Assembly (NCBI RefSeq): GCF_001279725.1
Contig: NZ_LGDE01000001.1
Location: 124,001 to 188,000 of the forward strand
DNA: 64,000 nt
Origin: Streptomyces sp. WM4235
GTDB lineage: Bacteria > Actinomycetota > Actinomycetes > Streptomycetales > Streptomycetaceae
Reading direction: 5' to 3'
How positions within the stretch are numbered: position 1 is the first letter of the stretch; each line of letters opens with the position of its first letter. The position numbers and the translations under genes were made by a program. A model generated the notes under the pieces. It was not told where the DNA came from. It did no database searches and saw only the letters and a program-made list of their open reading frames with translations. Positions 19,954 to 28,141 of the stretch are shown in pieces.

Positions 19954-21311
19954 GCGTCATCCTTCCCCGGCCGGTGGGGCCGGTGTTCATCGGAGCGGTC
20001 GGCGGGCGCCGTGCCCGGCGGGAGCGGTGCGTGCCGCGGCGGCGGTGGGGCCGACGATTCGGCCGCCGCCCACTGGTAGCGCAGCACGGCCTCCTCGGCG
20101 GCCCGCAGATCGCAGGGAGCGCTCCACAACATCCTTCGGGCCGTGTCGTACCGCTCGATGAGCAGCGGATCCTCCGCCATCCCGAGCCGGGCCACCTTCG
20201 CCTTGTACGCGTCCAGCCGGCCGCGCAGCTCCGCCCGCACCGCGAGCGGGGCCGTCACGGCCGTCAACGACTCACGGGCCCTGCGCAGTTCCTCGTCGGC
20301 CCGCTCCTCCAGCGATTCCAACAGGGGCGACAACCGGTGCCACTGCGACTGCCGCCGGTACTCGGCCGCCGCGGCCAACTGTTCCTGCAGGGCGGTCGGC
20401 GGCCCGCTGACCGCGGGCACCTCCGACGCCGCGATCTTCGCCAGCACCTCGCCGCGCGCCGTCCGCGCCTCGGCCAGCGTCCGGTCGGCCCGCGAGAGCA
20501 CGTCCCGCAGGCTGATCAGCCGCTGCTCGGAGTCCTGCCGCACGTCGAGGACCGCCTCGATCTCCCGGCGTACGTCGTCCAGGGCGCGGGCCGCCCGGTC
20601 GTAGCGCCCGGTGTCCGGACGGCCGCCGCCCGGGGCGGAACTCCCCGCGGCCGCCGACCAGAACGCCAGCGGATCCGCGATCACCCGCGCGCGCAGCTCC
20701 GTCAGCTCGGCGGTGATGTCCTCCAGGTCGTCCCCCGACGGGTGCTCGCCCGGCCGGATGCCCACCGAGCGCGCCAGGGAGCGCGTCCGGTGCAGCTCGG
20801 CGGCGAGCAGGTCGATCCGCGCGGGCAGCGCCGACCAGACCGCGTCGGCGGCGACCACCACGTCCAGGGAGGACGCGTACAACCCGTTCATCCGGGCCAC
20901 CAGCTCCGCCAGCGAGAGCCGCTCGGCGAGCGCGGCGCCCTCCACCCCGGCGCCGGCGATCAGCACACCGGGCCCGCGCAGCCGCTCCGTCAACTCGACC
21001 AGGTCCTCGCGGCTCGGCCGGCGGCGCCGTTCGCGGATCTCCCGGGCGGCGCGCAGCGCCCCGCTGTAGGCGTCGAAGAGCGTCCACAGTCGGGTGATCG
21101 CCGTGTCGGCGGCGGTCCACCGCTCCTTCGTGACCCCGGTGAGCGCGGCGCCCTCCAGCAGTCGCCGCCCGGAGTGGTCCTGGAGGGCCAGCAGGGAGGT
21201 CTCGACCGCCTCGTGTTCCGCGCCGAGACGGCTCAGCGCGCGGTCCACGTCCTCCCCGTCCATGACCGCCGCACCCTCCTGCGGACGACCCGGTCCGACC
21301 ACACCGCTCAT
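19950..21311 (-). CDS. helical (coiled-coil) protein of the PknG operon
   Basis: A 453-aa protein without a recognised domain. It is almost all helix-forming, with Glu/Arg/Leu heptads (for example the segment around EELRRARESLTAV) and a short low-complexity Pro tail. No signal peptide or membrane segment. I choose ATG 21311, preceded by GGAGGC; a GTG at 21332 is also in frame. It lies between the GlnH-like gene (26 bases before) and pknG (ATGA overlap). In mycobacteria GlnH and PknG genes are adjacent, so this is an extra component, perhaps the link between sensor and kinase. That is inference. Confidence 0.78.
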   Translation of the reverse strand: MSGVVGPGRPQEGAAVMDGEDVDRALSRLGAEHEAVETSLLALQDHSGRRLLEGAALTGVTKERWTAADTAITRLWTLFDAYSGALRAAREIRERRRRPSREDLVELTERLRGPGVLIAGAGVEGAALAERLSLAELVARMNGLYASSLDVVVAADAVWSALPARIDLLAAELHRTRSLARSVGIRPGEHPSGDDLEDITAELTELRARVIADPLAFWSAAAGSSAPGGGRPDTGRYDRAARALDDVRREIEAVLDVRQDSEQRLISLRDVLSRADRTLAEARTARGEVLAKIAASEVPAVSGPPTALQEQLAAAAEYRRQSQWHRLSPLLESLEERADEELRRARESLTAVTAPLAVRAELRGRLDAYKAKVARLGMAEDPLLIERYDTARRMLWSAPCDLRAAEEAVLRYQWAAAESSAPPPPRHAPLPPGTAPADRSDEHRPHRPGKDDA

Positions 21312-21337
21312 GTAGGGCTCTGCCTCCGTCACGGGCC

Positions 21338-22420
21338 TCAGCCGTCCCGGTACTTGGGCGCGGGCGGGGCGGTCACCTTGGGCAGCACGGCCTCCAGGTG
21401 CTTGCGGTAGGACTGCATCCAGGGGCTGCCGTCGCCGCCCGCGCGGTAGTCCTCCAGCACCTTGTTGACCCGGCGCACCAGATCGGAGGCGTCCTTGTTC
21501 ATCGCGATGCCGTAGAACTCCCGGGTGAACGGGGAACCGACCAGTTGCACCGAGGGGTCCTGCGCGGCCTGGCCGGCGGCGAGGGCGTTGTCCGTGATGA
21601 TGCCGTCCACCTCGCCGAGCTGGAGGCGCACCAGGCAGTCCAGCTGGTTCGACACGGAGACGGACCGCGACCCGTACGACCGGGACTTGAGCGCGGCCTC
21701 GGCGGTGGAACCGGTCGCCGTGCAGATCCGGCGGCCGTTCAGGGAGGCGTCGTACCCGGTGATCGGCGAACCCTTGGGAGCCAGGACCTGCTGCCCCGCC
21801 TCGAAGTACGCCGTCGAGAAGGCGACGTCCTCCAGCCGCTTGCAGTTGATCGTCATGGTCCGCACGACGACGTCGACGCGGTTCTCCTGGAGGGCCGGCA
21901 CGCGCTGGCTGGTGGGGATGGCCCGGTAGATCACCGCGTTCTCGTCGCCCAGGATGTCCTTGGCGATGGCCTTCACCAGCGCGATGTCGAAGCCGTCGAG
22001 GTGGCCGTCGGGATTGCGGTAGCCCCATTTGAAGCTGTTCTGGTCCACGCCCGCGACGAGCTTGCCCGCCTGTCGGATCCGCTCGATGGTCGGGCCGTCG
22101 ACGCCGGACGGGCGCAGGCTGGCCTCCGGGTCCTGGCAGGTGTCGGTCGGGCCCGCCGGCGCGATGGCCATCGTGGCGGGGGGGCGGACCGGGCCGGAAC
22201 CGCCGGTGTCCGGCGTGGCGTGGGCCAGTGGCAGCAGCACGACGACGGCCGTCACCGCGCAGGCGGCGGCCATGGCGCTCACCCCGCCCCAGCCGCGCAG
22301 GCGGCGCGTCACCCGTCGCAGTCCGCCCGCCCCGGGGACGCCGTCGGCGCCGGTCCGGCCGTCCGCGCCGGCGTCGCCGTCCGCTCCGTGCCCCTGGTCG
22401 CGCCCCGCTCGTATCCGCAT
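21338..22420 (-). CDS. glnH: GlnH-like extracellular glutamate/aspartate-binding protein
   Basis: A 360-aa solute-binding protein of family 3. A cytoplasmic N-terminal region of about 45 aa precedes one hydrophobic segment (about 47-70). No lipobox Cys is placed correctly, so it is probably membrane-anchored. The binding domain includes LVAGVDQNSFKWGYRNPDG, GFDIALVKAIA and CLVRLQLGEVDGIITDN. There are no permease or ATPase genes beside it, so it is not a transporter part; as in mycobacteria, it most likely hands amino-acid status to the GlnX sensor encoded 5 bases upstream. ATG start with AGGTGAG. Ligand inferred from family only. Confidence 0.85.
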   Translation of the reverse strand: MRIRAGRDQGHGADGDAGADGRTGADGVPGAGGLRRVTRRLRGWGGVSAMAAACAVTAVVVLLPLAHATPDTGGSGPVRPPATMAIAPAGPTDTCQDPEASLRPSGVDGPTIERIRQAGKLVAGVDQNSFKWGYRNPDGHLDGFDIALVKAIAKDILGDENAVIYRAIPTSQRVPALQENRVDVVVRTMTINCKRLEDVAFSTAYFEAGQQVLAPKGSPITGYDASLNGRRICTATGSTAEAALKSRSYGSRSVSVSNQLDCLVRLQLGEVDGIITDNALAAGQAAQDPSVQLVGSPFTREFYGIAMNKDASDLVRRVNKVLEDYRAGGDGSPWMQSYRKHLEAVLPKVTAPPAPKYRDG

Positions 22421-22425
22421 CGATC

Positions 22426-23832
22426 TCACCTGTACTCCGAAAGCCTGCGACCGATGCCGAGCAGTGCCGCCGCCGCGCCGACGACCGCCAGGGCCGCCGC
22501 TCCCGTCGTCAGCCCGCCCAGCGCCCCGAGTCCGCCCCGGGCCGCCTGAGTGAATTCCCGCTGCTCGTGGACCACGGCCTGCTCCAGGGAGGCGTCCACG
22601 GTGTCGAAGGAGGCCCCGCTGCTGTCCTTGTGGTCCTTGTCGCCGACCACCTGGACCAGCGCGAGATCGTAGTCGCCCCGCATGTCGCTCTCCCGGGCCG
22701 AGGCGTGCCGCTGCTTCCACTGCGTCACACCGGCGACGGCCTTGGAGACCGGTTCCTCGCCGCTGTCGTCGTCGGCCAGCCGCAGCGCCGCCGACAGCCG
22801 GGTGTCCAGTTCCTTCATGTTCTTCGTGTAGTCCACGTCGTACTTGTCGGACTTCTTGTCCTCGGCCAGCACCGCGCCCCGCGCGACCAGCGTCAGGTTC
22901 TCGTTGGCCCGCGCCTGGAGGGAGGCGATCCGCGCGTCGTTGAGGACCTTGAGGGACTCCTGCCCGTCCGACCGGGCCTCGCTCAGCCCCGATCGTGCGA
23001 CCGTGGTCCCGACGACGAGCCACAGGAGCACCACGACCGAGGCGGCCGTTGCCGCGACGAGGCCGTGGTTGAAGACCCGGTTGGTGCGCCGGTAGTTGCG
23101 TCGCTGCGCCCACGCCAGGGCGCCGATGCCGAGCAGACCCGCGCCGATCGAGGCGAACGGCCAGGAGCGGGCGTCGTCGTAGTCCGTGTAGAGGCGCCCC
23201 GTCTCCGCCTCGTAGAGCCGCTGGGCCGCCGGCAACAACACGGTGCTCATGCGCTCGTTGGCGTACCGCAGGTAGGCGCCGCCGAGCGGCAGCCCCTGCC
23301 GGTTCGTGGCCCGGGCCTGTTCGATCAGCCCGGTGTAGCGGGGCAGCTCCTCGCCGAGGAGCGCTATCTCCTTGCGGGACTCCCCGCCGGCGCCGGTGTT
23401 GGCCGCCGCGCTCACCAGCAGCCGGGAGGCGTTGGCGATGTCCTTCTCGTACCTCTGGCGGACCTCGCGGGGTTCCTGGGCGCCGGCGAGGAAGCCGCTG
23501 GAGGAGGCCGTGTCCGCGTCCGCGAGCGAGCGGTAGATGTTCGCCGCGTCCGCGCTGAGCGGCTGACTGTGGCCCACCACGTCGTCGGCGGCGGTGGCCC
23601 GGTCGGAGATCTCCCACACGGTGACCGCGCCGAACAGCACGACCAGGGCGGCCAGCACGGCCCCGATGATCCGCAGCCGGCCCGGTTCGGTGGTCGCCGC
23701 CTCACGCAGCAGGTCCACGCCCTCGGCCCAGGCCGTTCCCCGGCCCGGCGGTTCGGGCGTTCCCGCGGGCGGCCCGGCGGGCGGTGCGGAGACACCGCCG
23801 CCGGGCGCGGGCGCGCGTGATGTGATGGCCAC
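22426..23832 (-). CDS. glnX: GlnX-like transmembrane sensor
   Basis: A 468-aa membrane protein. Pro-rich N-terminus, first membrane helix at about 54-76, an extracytoplasmic helical domain (about 78-215), helices near 217-235 and 251-273, a second helical domain, and a last helix near 436-460. The four-helix layout fits GlnX, the partner that connects GlnH to PknG in Mycobacterium tuberculosis. No catalytic motif. GTG start with GGGGGAGG. It is the first gene of the seven-gene operon; the promoter must lie in the 239 bases before it. I name it by position and topology, not by strong sequence identity. Confidence 0.72.
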   Translation of the reverse strand: MAITSRAPAPGGGVSAPPAGPPAGTPEPPGRGTAWAEGVDLLREAATTEPGRLRIIGAVLAALVVLFGAVTVWEISDRATAADDVVGHSQPLSADAANIYRSLADADTASSSGFLAGAQEPREVRQRYEKDIANASRLLVSAAANTGAGGESRKEIALLGEELPRYTGLIEQARATNRQGLPLGGAYLRYANERMSTVLLPAAQRLYEAETGRLYTDYDDARSWPFASIGAGLLGIGALAWAQRRNYRRTNRVFNHGLVAATAASVVVLLWLVVGTTVARSGLSEARSDGQESLKVLNDARIASLQARANENLTLVARGAVLAEDKKSDKYDVDYTKNMKELDTRLSAALRLADDDSGEEPVSKAVAGVTQWKQRHASARESDMRGDYDLALVQVVGDKDHKDSSGASFDTVDASLEQAVVHEQREFTQAARGGLGALGGLTTGAAALAVVGAAAALLGIGRRLSEYR

Positions 23833-24071
23833 CGTGACCTCCCCCTCGGTCCTGAAATCCCCCAGCCACCGCTGGAAGGTACCCCCGTCGCAGCAGTATG
23901 GACGTAGTGGAGGTCAACCACAGCACCCGGTGTCGGCTCTCGGGTGATACGTCCCGAGCCCGCCCCCGGTGTCGTCGTCGGGCCCCCGCCGCGCCGCTCC
24001 CGCCACCCCTTCACCGTGTATACGTCCACACGACCGCCACGGTTCCAGACGGGACGCCCCCCGGGGCCGGT

Positions 24072-25082
24072 TCACCCGAAATGGGCACGGAGTTTTTCAC
24101 GGGCCCCGGCAGGCGCGCCCAGCGCGTCCAGCCCCAGCAGCCCCGCCCCCAACACCGGCGGAGCCACGATCACCGACATCCGGGCCAGCGGAGCCCGTTC
24201 GGCGAGCCCCGCCTCGACCCGCCGGTTGAGCCGCGGATGCCCGGCCGCGAGCACACTGCCGCCCAGCACGACGGGTGTCGCCTTGCCCAGCAGGTCGAGG
24301 CGGCCCAACGCCACCGAGGCCATCGCCACCACCTCGTCCGCCTGCCGGTCCACGATCGCCGACGCCACCGGATCGCCCGCGGCGGCCACCGCGAACAGCA
24401 CCGGCACCAGTTCGTGCGTCCGCCGCTGGGGCGCCCCGCCCAGGTGCAGGGCCTCGATCAACTCGTACATGGAGCCGAGACCGAAGTGCCCGGGCAGCGC
24501 CCGCGCCAGCTCCGTCGGCCCGCCCCGGCCGTCCTCGGCCCGGGCCGCCCACCACACGGCCTCCTCGGCGAGGCCGGCCCCACCGCCCCAGTCGCCGGAG
24601 ATCCGACCGACCGCCGGGAACCGCGCGGTCCGCCCGTCGGGAAGCATCCCCACGCAGTTGATGCCGGCCCCGCACACCACCGCGACCCCGCGCGCCGGCC
24701 CGGTGTCCGCGAGCCCCGCCCGCAGGATGGCGAAGGTGTCGTTGCGGACCTCGGTCGCCGCGCCCCAGCCGCGCGCGCCGATCGCGTCCGCCAGTCGGCG
24801 TTCCTCGACCGGCAGGTCGGCGTTGGCCAGGCAGGCCGAGACCTGCGCGGCGTACGGGGCGCCCGGCCGCGGCCGGGGCAGTCCCGCGGCCTCGACGGCC
24901 TCCGCGACGGCCCGAGCGAGCACGTCCACGGCCGGTTCGACCCCGACCCGGGGCGGTTGGAAGCCCCCCGACCGCCCGGTGCCGAGCACCGTGCCGTCCG
25001 CGGCGATCAGCGCCACGTCGGTCTTGCTGTTGCCCGCGTCGACGGCCAGGACCGCCGCCGGGCCGGACCGGCTCACGCCCAT
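24072..25082 (-). CDS. N-acetylglucosamine kinase-type sugar kinase (BadF/BcrA family)
   Basis: A 336-aa ASKHA-fold kinase. Phosphate-1 loop is AVDAGNSKTDVAL, with the connecting VVCGAGINCVG and GRISGDWGGG. The BadF/BadG family includes eukaryotic-type GlcNAc kinases. It is the last gene of the sugar operon and its start overlaps the GH4 stop by 10 bases. It should phosphorylate a sugar delivered by the ABC importer or released by the GH4 enzyme; GlcNAc is the family's best guess. ATG start at 25082. Confidence 0.82.
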   Translation of the reverse strand: MGVSRSGPAAVLAVDAGNSKTDVALIAADGTVLGTGRSGGFQPPRVGVEPAVDVLARAVAEAVEAAGLPRPRPGAPYAAQVSACLANADLPVEERRLADAIGARGWGAATEVRNDTFAILRAGLADTGPARGVAVVCGAGINCVGMLPDGRTARFPAVGRISGDWGGGAGLAEEAVWWAARAEDGRGGPTELARALPGHFGLGSMYELIEALHLGGAPQRRTHELVPVLFAVAAAGDPVASAIVDRQADEVVAMASVALGRLDLLGKATPVVLGGSVLAAGHPRLNRRVEAGLAERAPLARMSVIVAPPVLGAGLLGLDALGAPAGAREKLRAHFG

Positions 25083-26338
25083 GCCAGGTGCTCCTTGTTG
25101 TGCGCGAGCAGCCGGTCGGTCAGCCCCTCGGCGAGGTCGAACTGCCCCACCAGGGGGTGCGCGAGCAGCGCCCGGAAGACCCGCTCGCGCCCTCCGCGCA
25201 GGGCCGCGTCCAGCGCGAGGTCCTCGTAGGCGGTGACGTGCGAGATCAGCCCGGCGTACAGCGGGTCCGGGCGCGACACGGCCAGCGGCACCGGCCCCGA
25301 GCCGTCGACCAGGGCCTGTACCTCGATGACCGCGTCGTCCGCGAGGAACGGCAGGGTCCCGTTGTTGAGGGTGTTGACCACCTGCACGGACGGGCCGCCG
25401 CCGCCCAGCAGGGCCGCCGCCAGGTCCACGGCCGCCTCCGAGTAGAAGGCCCCGCCCCGCTTGGCCAGCAGCGCCGGCTTCTCGTCCAAGGCCGGGTCCC
25501 CGTACAGCGCCAGCAGTTCCTTCTCCATCGCGGCGACCTCGGCGGCCCGCGAGGGCTTCTCGCCGAGCTCCCGGACCACCGCGTCGTGGGCGTAGAAGTA
25601 GCGCAGGTAGTACGAGGGGACCACGCCGAGCCGGTCCAGTACCGCGCGCGGCAGGCGCAGGTCGGCGGCGACCGCGTCCCCGTGCTCGGCGAGCAGCCCC
25701 GGCAGCACGTCCGTGCCCCCGGGACCACCGAGGCGTACGGCGGTCTCCCAGGTCAGGTGGTTGAGCCCGACGTGGTCGAGGTGGATCTCGGCGGGGGCCA
25801 CGTCCAGCAGCGCCGCGAACTTCCGCTGGAAGCCGATGGCGACGTTGCACAGCCCGACCGCCTTGTGCCCGGCCTTCAGCAGGGCGCGGGTGACGATCCC
25901 GACCGGGTTCGTGAAGTCGATGATCCAGGCGTCCGGGTTGGCGCGCCGCACCCGCTCGGCGATGTCGAGGACCACCGGGACCGTGCGCAGCGCCTTGGCG
26001 AGGCCGCCCGCGCCGGTCGTCTCCTGGCCGACGCAGCCGCACTCCAGCGGCCAGGTCTCGTCCTGGAGACGGGCGGCCTGGCCGCCGATCCGCAGTTGGA
26101 TCAGCACCGCGTCGGCGTCGGCCACGCCCGCGTCCAGATCGGAGGTGGTGGTGATCAGCCCCGGGTGGCCCTGGCGGGCGAGGATCCGCCGGGCGAGAGC
26201 GCCGATCAGCTCCAGCCGTTCGGCGGCCGGGTCGATCAGGACCAGTTCGTGGACGGGGAGGGTGTCGCGCAGCCGCGCGAAGCCGTCGATCAGCTCGGGG
26301 GTGTAGGTGGAACCGCCGCCCACCACTGCGAGTTTCAT
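25073..26338 (-). CDS. family GH4 glycosidase (6-phospho-beta-glucosidase type)
   Basis: A 421-aa NAD- and metal-dependent GH4 enzyme. The dinucleotide-binding start is VVGGGSTYTPEL, and the metal ligands are the Cys of CNVAIGFQR (about residue 163) and the His of GLNHLTW (about residue 193). GH4 enzymes cut glycosides by a redox elimination, often with 6-phosphorylated substrates. ATG start at 26338. The permease gene ends only 5 bases upstream. Being in an ABC operon without PTS genes, either the substrate is unphosphorylated or the co-encoded kinase acts first. Confidence 0.9.
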   Translation of the reverse strand: MKLAVVGGGSTYTPELIDGFARLRDTLPVHELVLIDPAAERLELIGALARRILARQGHPGLITTTSDLDAGVADADAVLIQLRIGGQAARLQDETWPLECGCVGQETTGAGGLAKALRTVPVVLDIAERVRRANPDAWIIDFTNPVGIVTRALLKAGHKAVGLCNVAIGFQRKFAALLDVAPAEIHLDHVGLNHLTWETAVRLGGPGGTDVLPGLLAEHGDAVAADLRLPRAVLDRLGVVPSYYLRYFYAHDAVVRELGEKPSRAAEVAAMEKELLALYGDPALDEKPALLAKRGGAFYSEAAVDLAAALLGGGGPSVQVVNTLNNGTLPFLADDAVIEVQALVDGSGPVPLAVSRPDPLYAGLISHVTAYEDLALDAALRGGRERVFRALLAHPLVGQFDLAEGLTDRLLAHNKEHLAWA

Positions 26339-26343
26339 CGTGT

Positions 26344-27207
26344 CTAGCCCTTCACTCCGGTCAGGGTGACTCCCTCGACGAACGCCTTCTGGGCGAGGAA
26401 GAAGAGGACGATCACCGGGGCCATGACCAGCACGGTCGCGGCCATGGTCAGGTTCCAGTTGGTGTGGTGCGCGCCCTTGAAGGACTCCAGGCCGTAACTG
26501 AGCGTCCAGGCGGCCGGGTTGTCGGAGGCGTAGATCTGGGGGCCGAAGTAGTCGTTCCAGGCGGCGAAGAACTGGAACAGGGCGACGGCCGCGATGCCCG
26601 GCCTGGCCATCGGCAGGACCACGCGGAGCAGCGTCCGCACCTCGCCGCAGCCGTCGACGCGGGCCGCGTCCAGGTACTCGTCGGGGATGGTCAGCAGGAA
26701 CTGGCGGAGCAGGAAGATCGAGAAGGCGTCGCCGAACGCCATCGGGACGATCAGCGGCCACAGGGTCCCGGACAGGTCCAACTGCTTGGCCCAGAAGAGG
26801 TACATCGGGATGACCACCACCTGCGGCGGCAGCATCATCATGGCGATCACCAGCAGCAGCGACAGTCGCCTGCCGCGGAAGCGGAACTTGGCGAGCGCGT
26901 AGGCGACGGGCACCGAGGACACCACGGTCAGCAGTGTGCCGAGTCCGGCGTACAGCAGCGTGTTGCGCCACCAGGTCAGGAATCCGGGGGTGTTCCAGAC
27001 CTGGACGTAGTTGTCCCACTCCCAGGTGCGCGGCCACAGGTCACGGGTCAGCGCCTGCTGGTCGCTCATCAGCGAGGTGAGGAAGAGGAAGACGAAGGGG
27101 AGGACGAAGAACAGGGCGGCGGCCACCCCCAGGGAGTGCACCGCGACCCAGTGCAGCAGCGGCTTGCGGCCCCGGGGGAGCGCGGTCGAGTCGGCCATGT
27201 CAGTCAC
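26344..27207 (-). CDS. sugar ABC permease, MalG type
   Basis: A 287-aa inner-membrane permease with six predicted helices. The EAA loop that contacts the ATPase is EYLDAARVDGCGEV with a following LPMARPGI. It forms a heterodimer with the product of the gene before it. GTG 27207 overlaps that gene's stop (GTGA); ATG 27198 is an alternative. The operon encodes no ATPase, so a shared one such as MsiK probably powers it, as is usual in Streptomyces. Confidence 0.92.
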   Translation of the reverse strand: MTDMADSTALPRGRKPLLHWVAVHSLGVAAALFFVLPFVFLFLTSLMSDQQALTRDLWPRTWEWDNYVQVWNTPGFLTWWRNTLLYAGLGTLLTVVSSVPVAYALAKFRFRGRRLSLLLVIAMMMLPPQVVVIPMYLFWAKQLDLSGTLWPLIVPMAFGDAFSIFLLRQFLLTIPDEYLDAARVDGCGEVRTLLRVVLPMARPGIAAVALFQFFAAWNDYFGPQIYASDNPAAWTLSYGLESFKGAHHTNWNLTMAATVLVMAPVIVLFFLAQKAFVEGVTLTGVKG

Positions 27208-28141
27208 CGGATCCGATCAGTCCGCCACGGCGGCGCATGAGGAGCGCGGTGAAGGCCATGGAGAGGGCGAAGAGGACCAGCGCGACCACGGACGCGCTCC
27301 CGTAGTCGAAGCGCTGGAAGCCGACGTTGTAGACGACCTGCGGCAGCGTCAGCGTGGACCGGTCGGGGTAGCCCGGCTCGAACTGCTGCCCCGAGCCGCC
27401 GATGACGCCCGCCGCGACCTTCCCCGCCACCAGCGGCTGGGTGTAGTACTGCATGGCCTGGATGACCCCCGTGACCACCGCGAACAGGATGATCGGCGAG
27501 ATGTTCGGCAGGGTGATGTGCCGGAACCGGGCCCAGGCACCGGCCCCGTCCAGCTCGGCGGCCTCGTACTGCTCCCTCGGTACGTCGAGCAGCGCGGCCA
27601 TGAAGATCACCATCAGGTCGCCCACGCCCCACACGGCGAGCACGGTCAGCGCCGGCTTGGACCAGTCGGCGTCGGTGAACCAGCCGGGCGTGGGCAGCCC
27701 CACCGAGTCCAGCAGCACGTTGACCGGCCCGGTCCCGGGGTTGAGCAGGAAGACGAAGGCCAGGGTCGCGGCCACCGGCGGGGCCAGGTAGGGCAGGTAG
27801 AACAGGGTCCGGAAGATCCCGGCGCCCGTCTTGATCCGCGTGATGAGCAGGCCGACGCCGAGGCCGAAGACGATCCGGCAGCTCACCATGACCACGACCA
27901 GCCAGAGCGTGTTGCGCATCGCGGGCCAGAACAGCGGATAGTCCGAGAACACGTACGCCCAGTTGTCCAGGCCGTTGAAGACGGGTGGACGGAAGCCGTC
28001 GTACCGGGTGAAGGAGAAGTACGCGGTGGACAGCAGGGGGTAGGCGAAGAACACCGCGAACCCGATCAGCCAGGGCGACATGAAGGCCGCGGTGCGCAGC
28101 CTCGCCCCGCGGCGCTTCGCCCGCAAGGTGCGCGTGGTCAT
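27200..28141 (-). CDS. sugar ABC permease, MalF type
   Basis: A 313-aa inner-membrane permease. Six hydrophobic helices, first at about 19-40 (MSPWLIGFAVFFAYPLL), EAA loop EQYEAAELDGAGAW with LPNISPII. Partner of the downstream MalG-type permease. ATG 28141 overlaps the binding-protein stop by ATGA, so translation is coupled. Confidence 0.92.
   Translation of the reverse strand: MTTRTLRAKRRGARLRTAAFMSPWLIGFAVFFAYPLLSTAYFSFTRYDGFRPPVFNGLDNWAYVFSDYPLFWPAMRNTLWLVVVMVSCRIVFGLGVGLLITRIKTGAGIFRTLFYLPYLAPPVAATLAFVFLLNPGTGPVNVLLDSVGLPTPGWFTDADWSKPALTVLAVWGVGDLMVIFMAALLDVPREQYEAAELDGAGAWARFRHITLPNISPIILFAVVTGVIQAMQYYTQPLVAGKVAAGVIGGSGQQFEPGYPDRSTLTLPQVVYNVGFQRFDYGSASVVALVLFALSMAFTALLMRRRGGLIGSGD

Noticed and set aside
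21338..22420. Amino-acid ABC transporter operon
   Set aside because: No permease or ATPase gene accompanies the binding protein; the neighbours fit a GlnX-PknG sensor instead.
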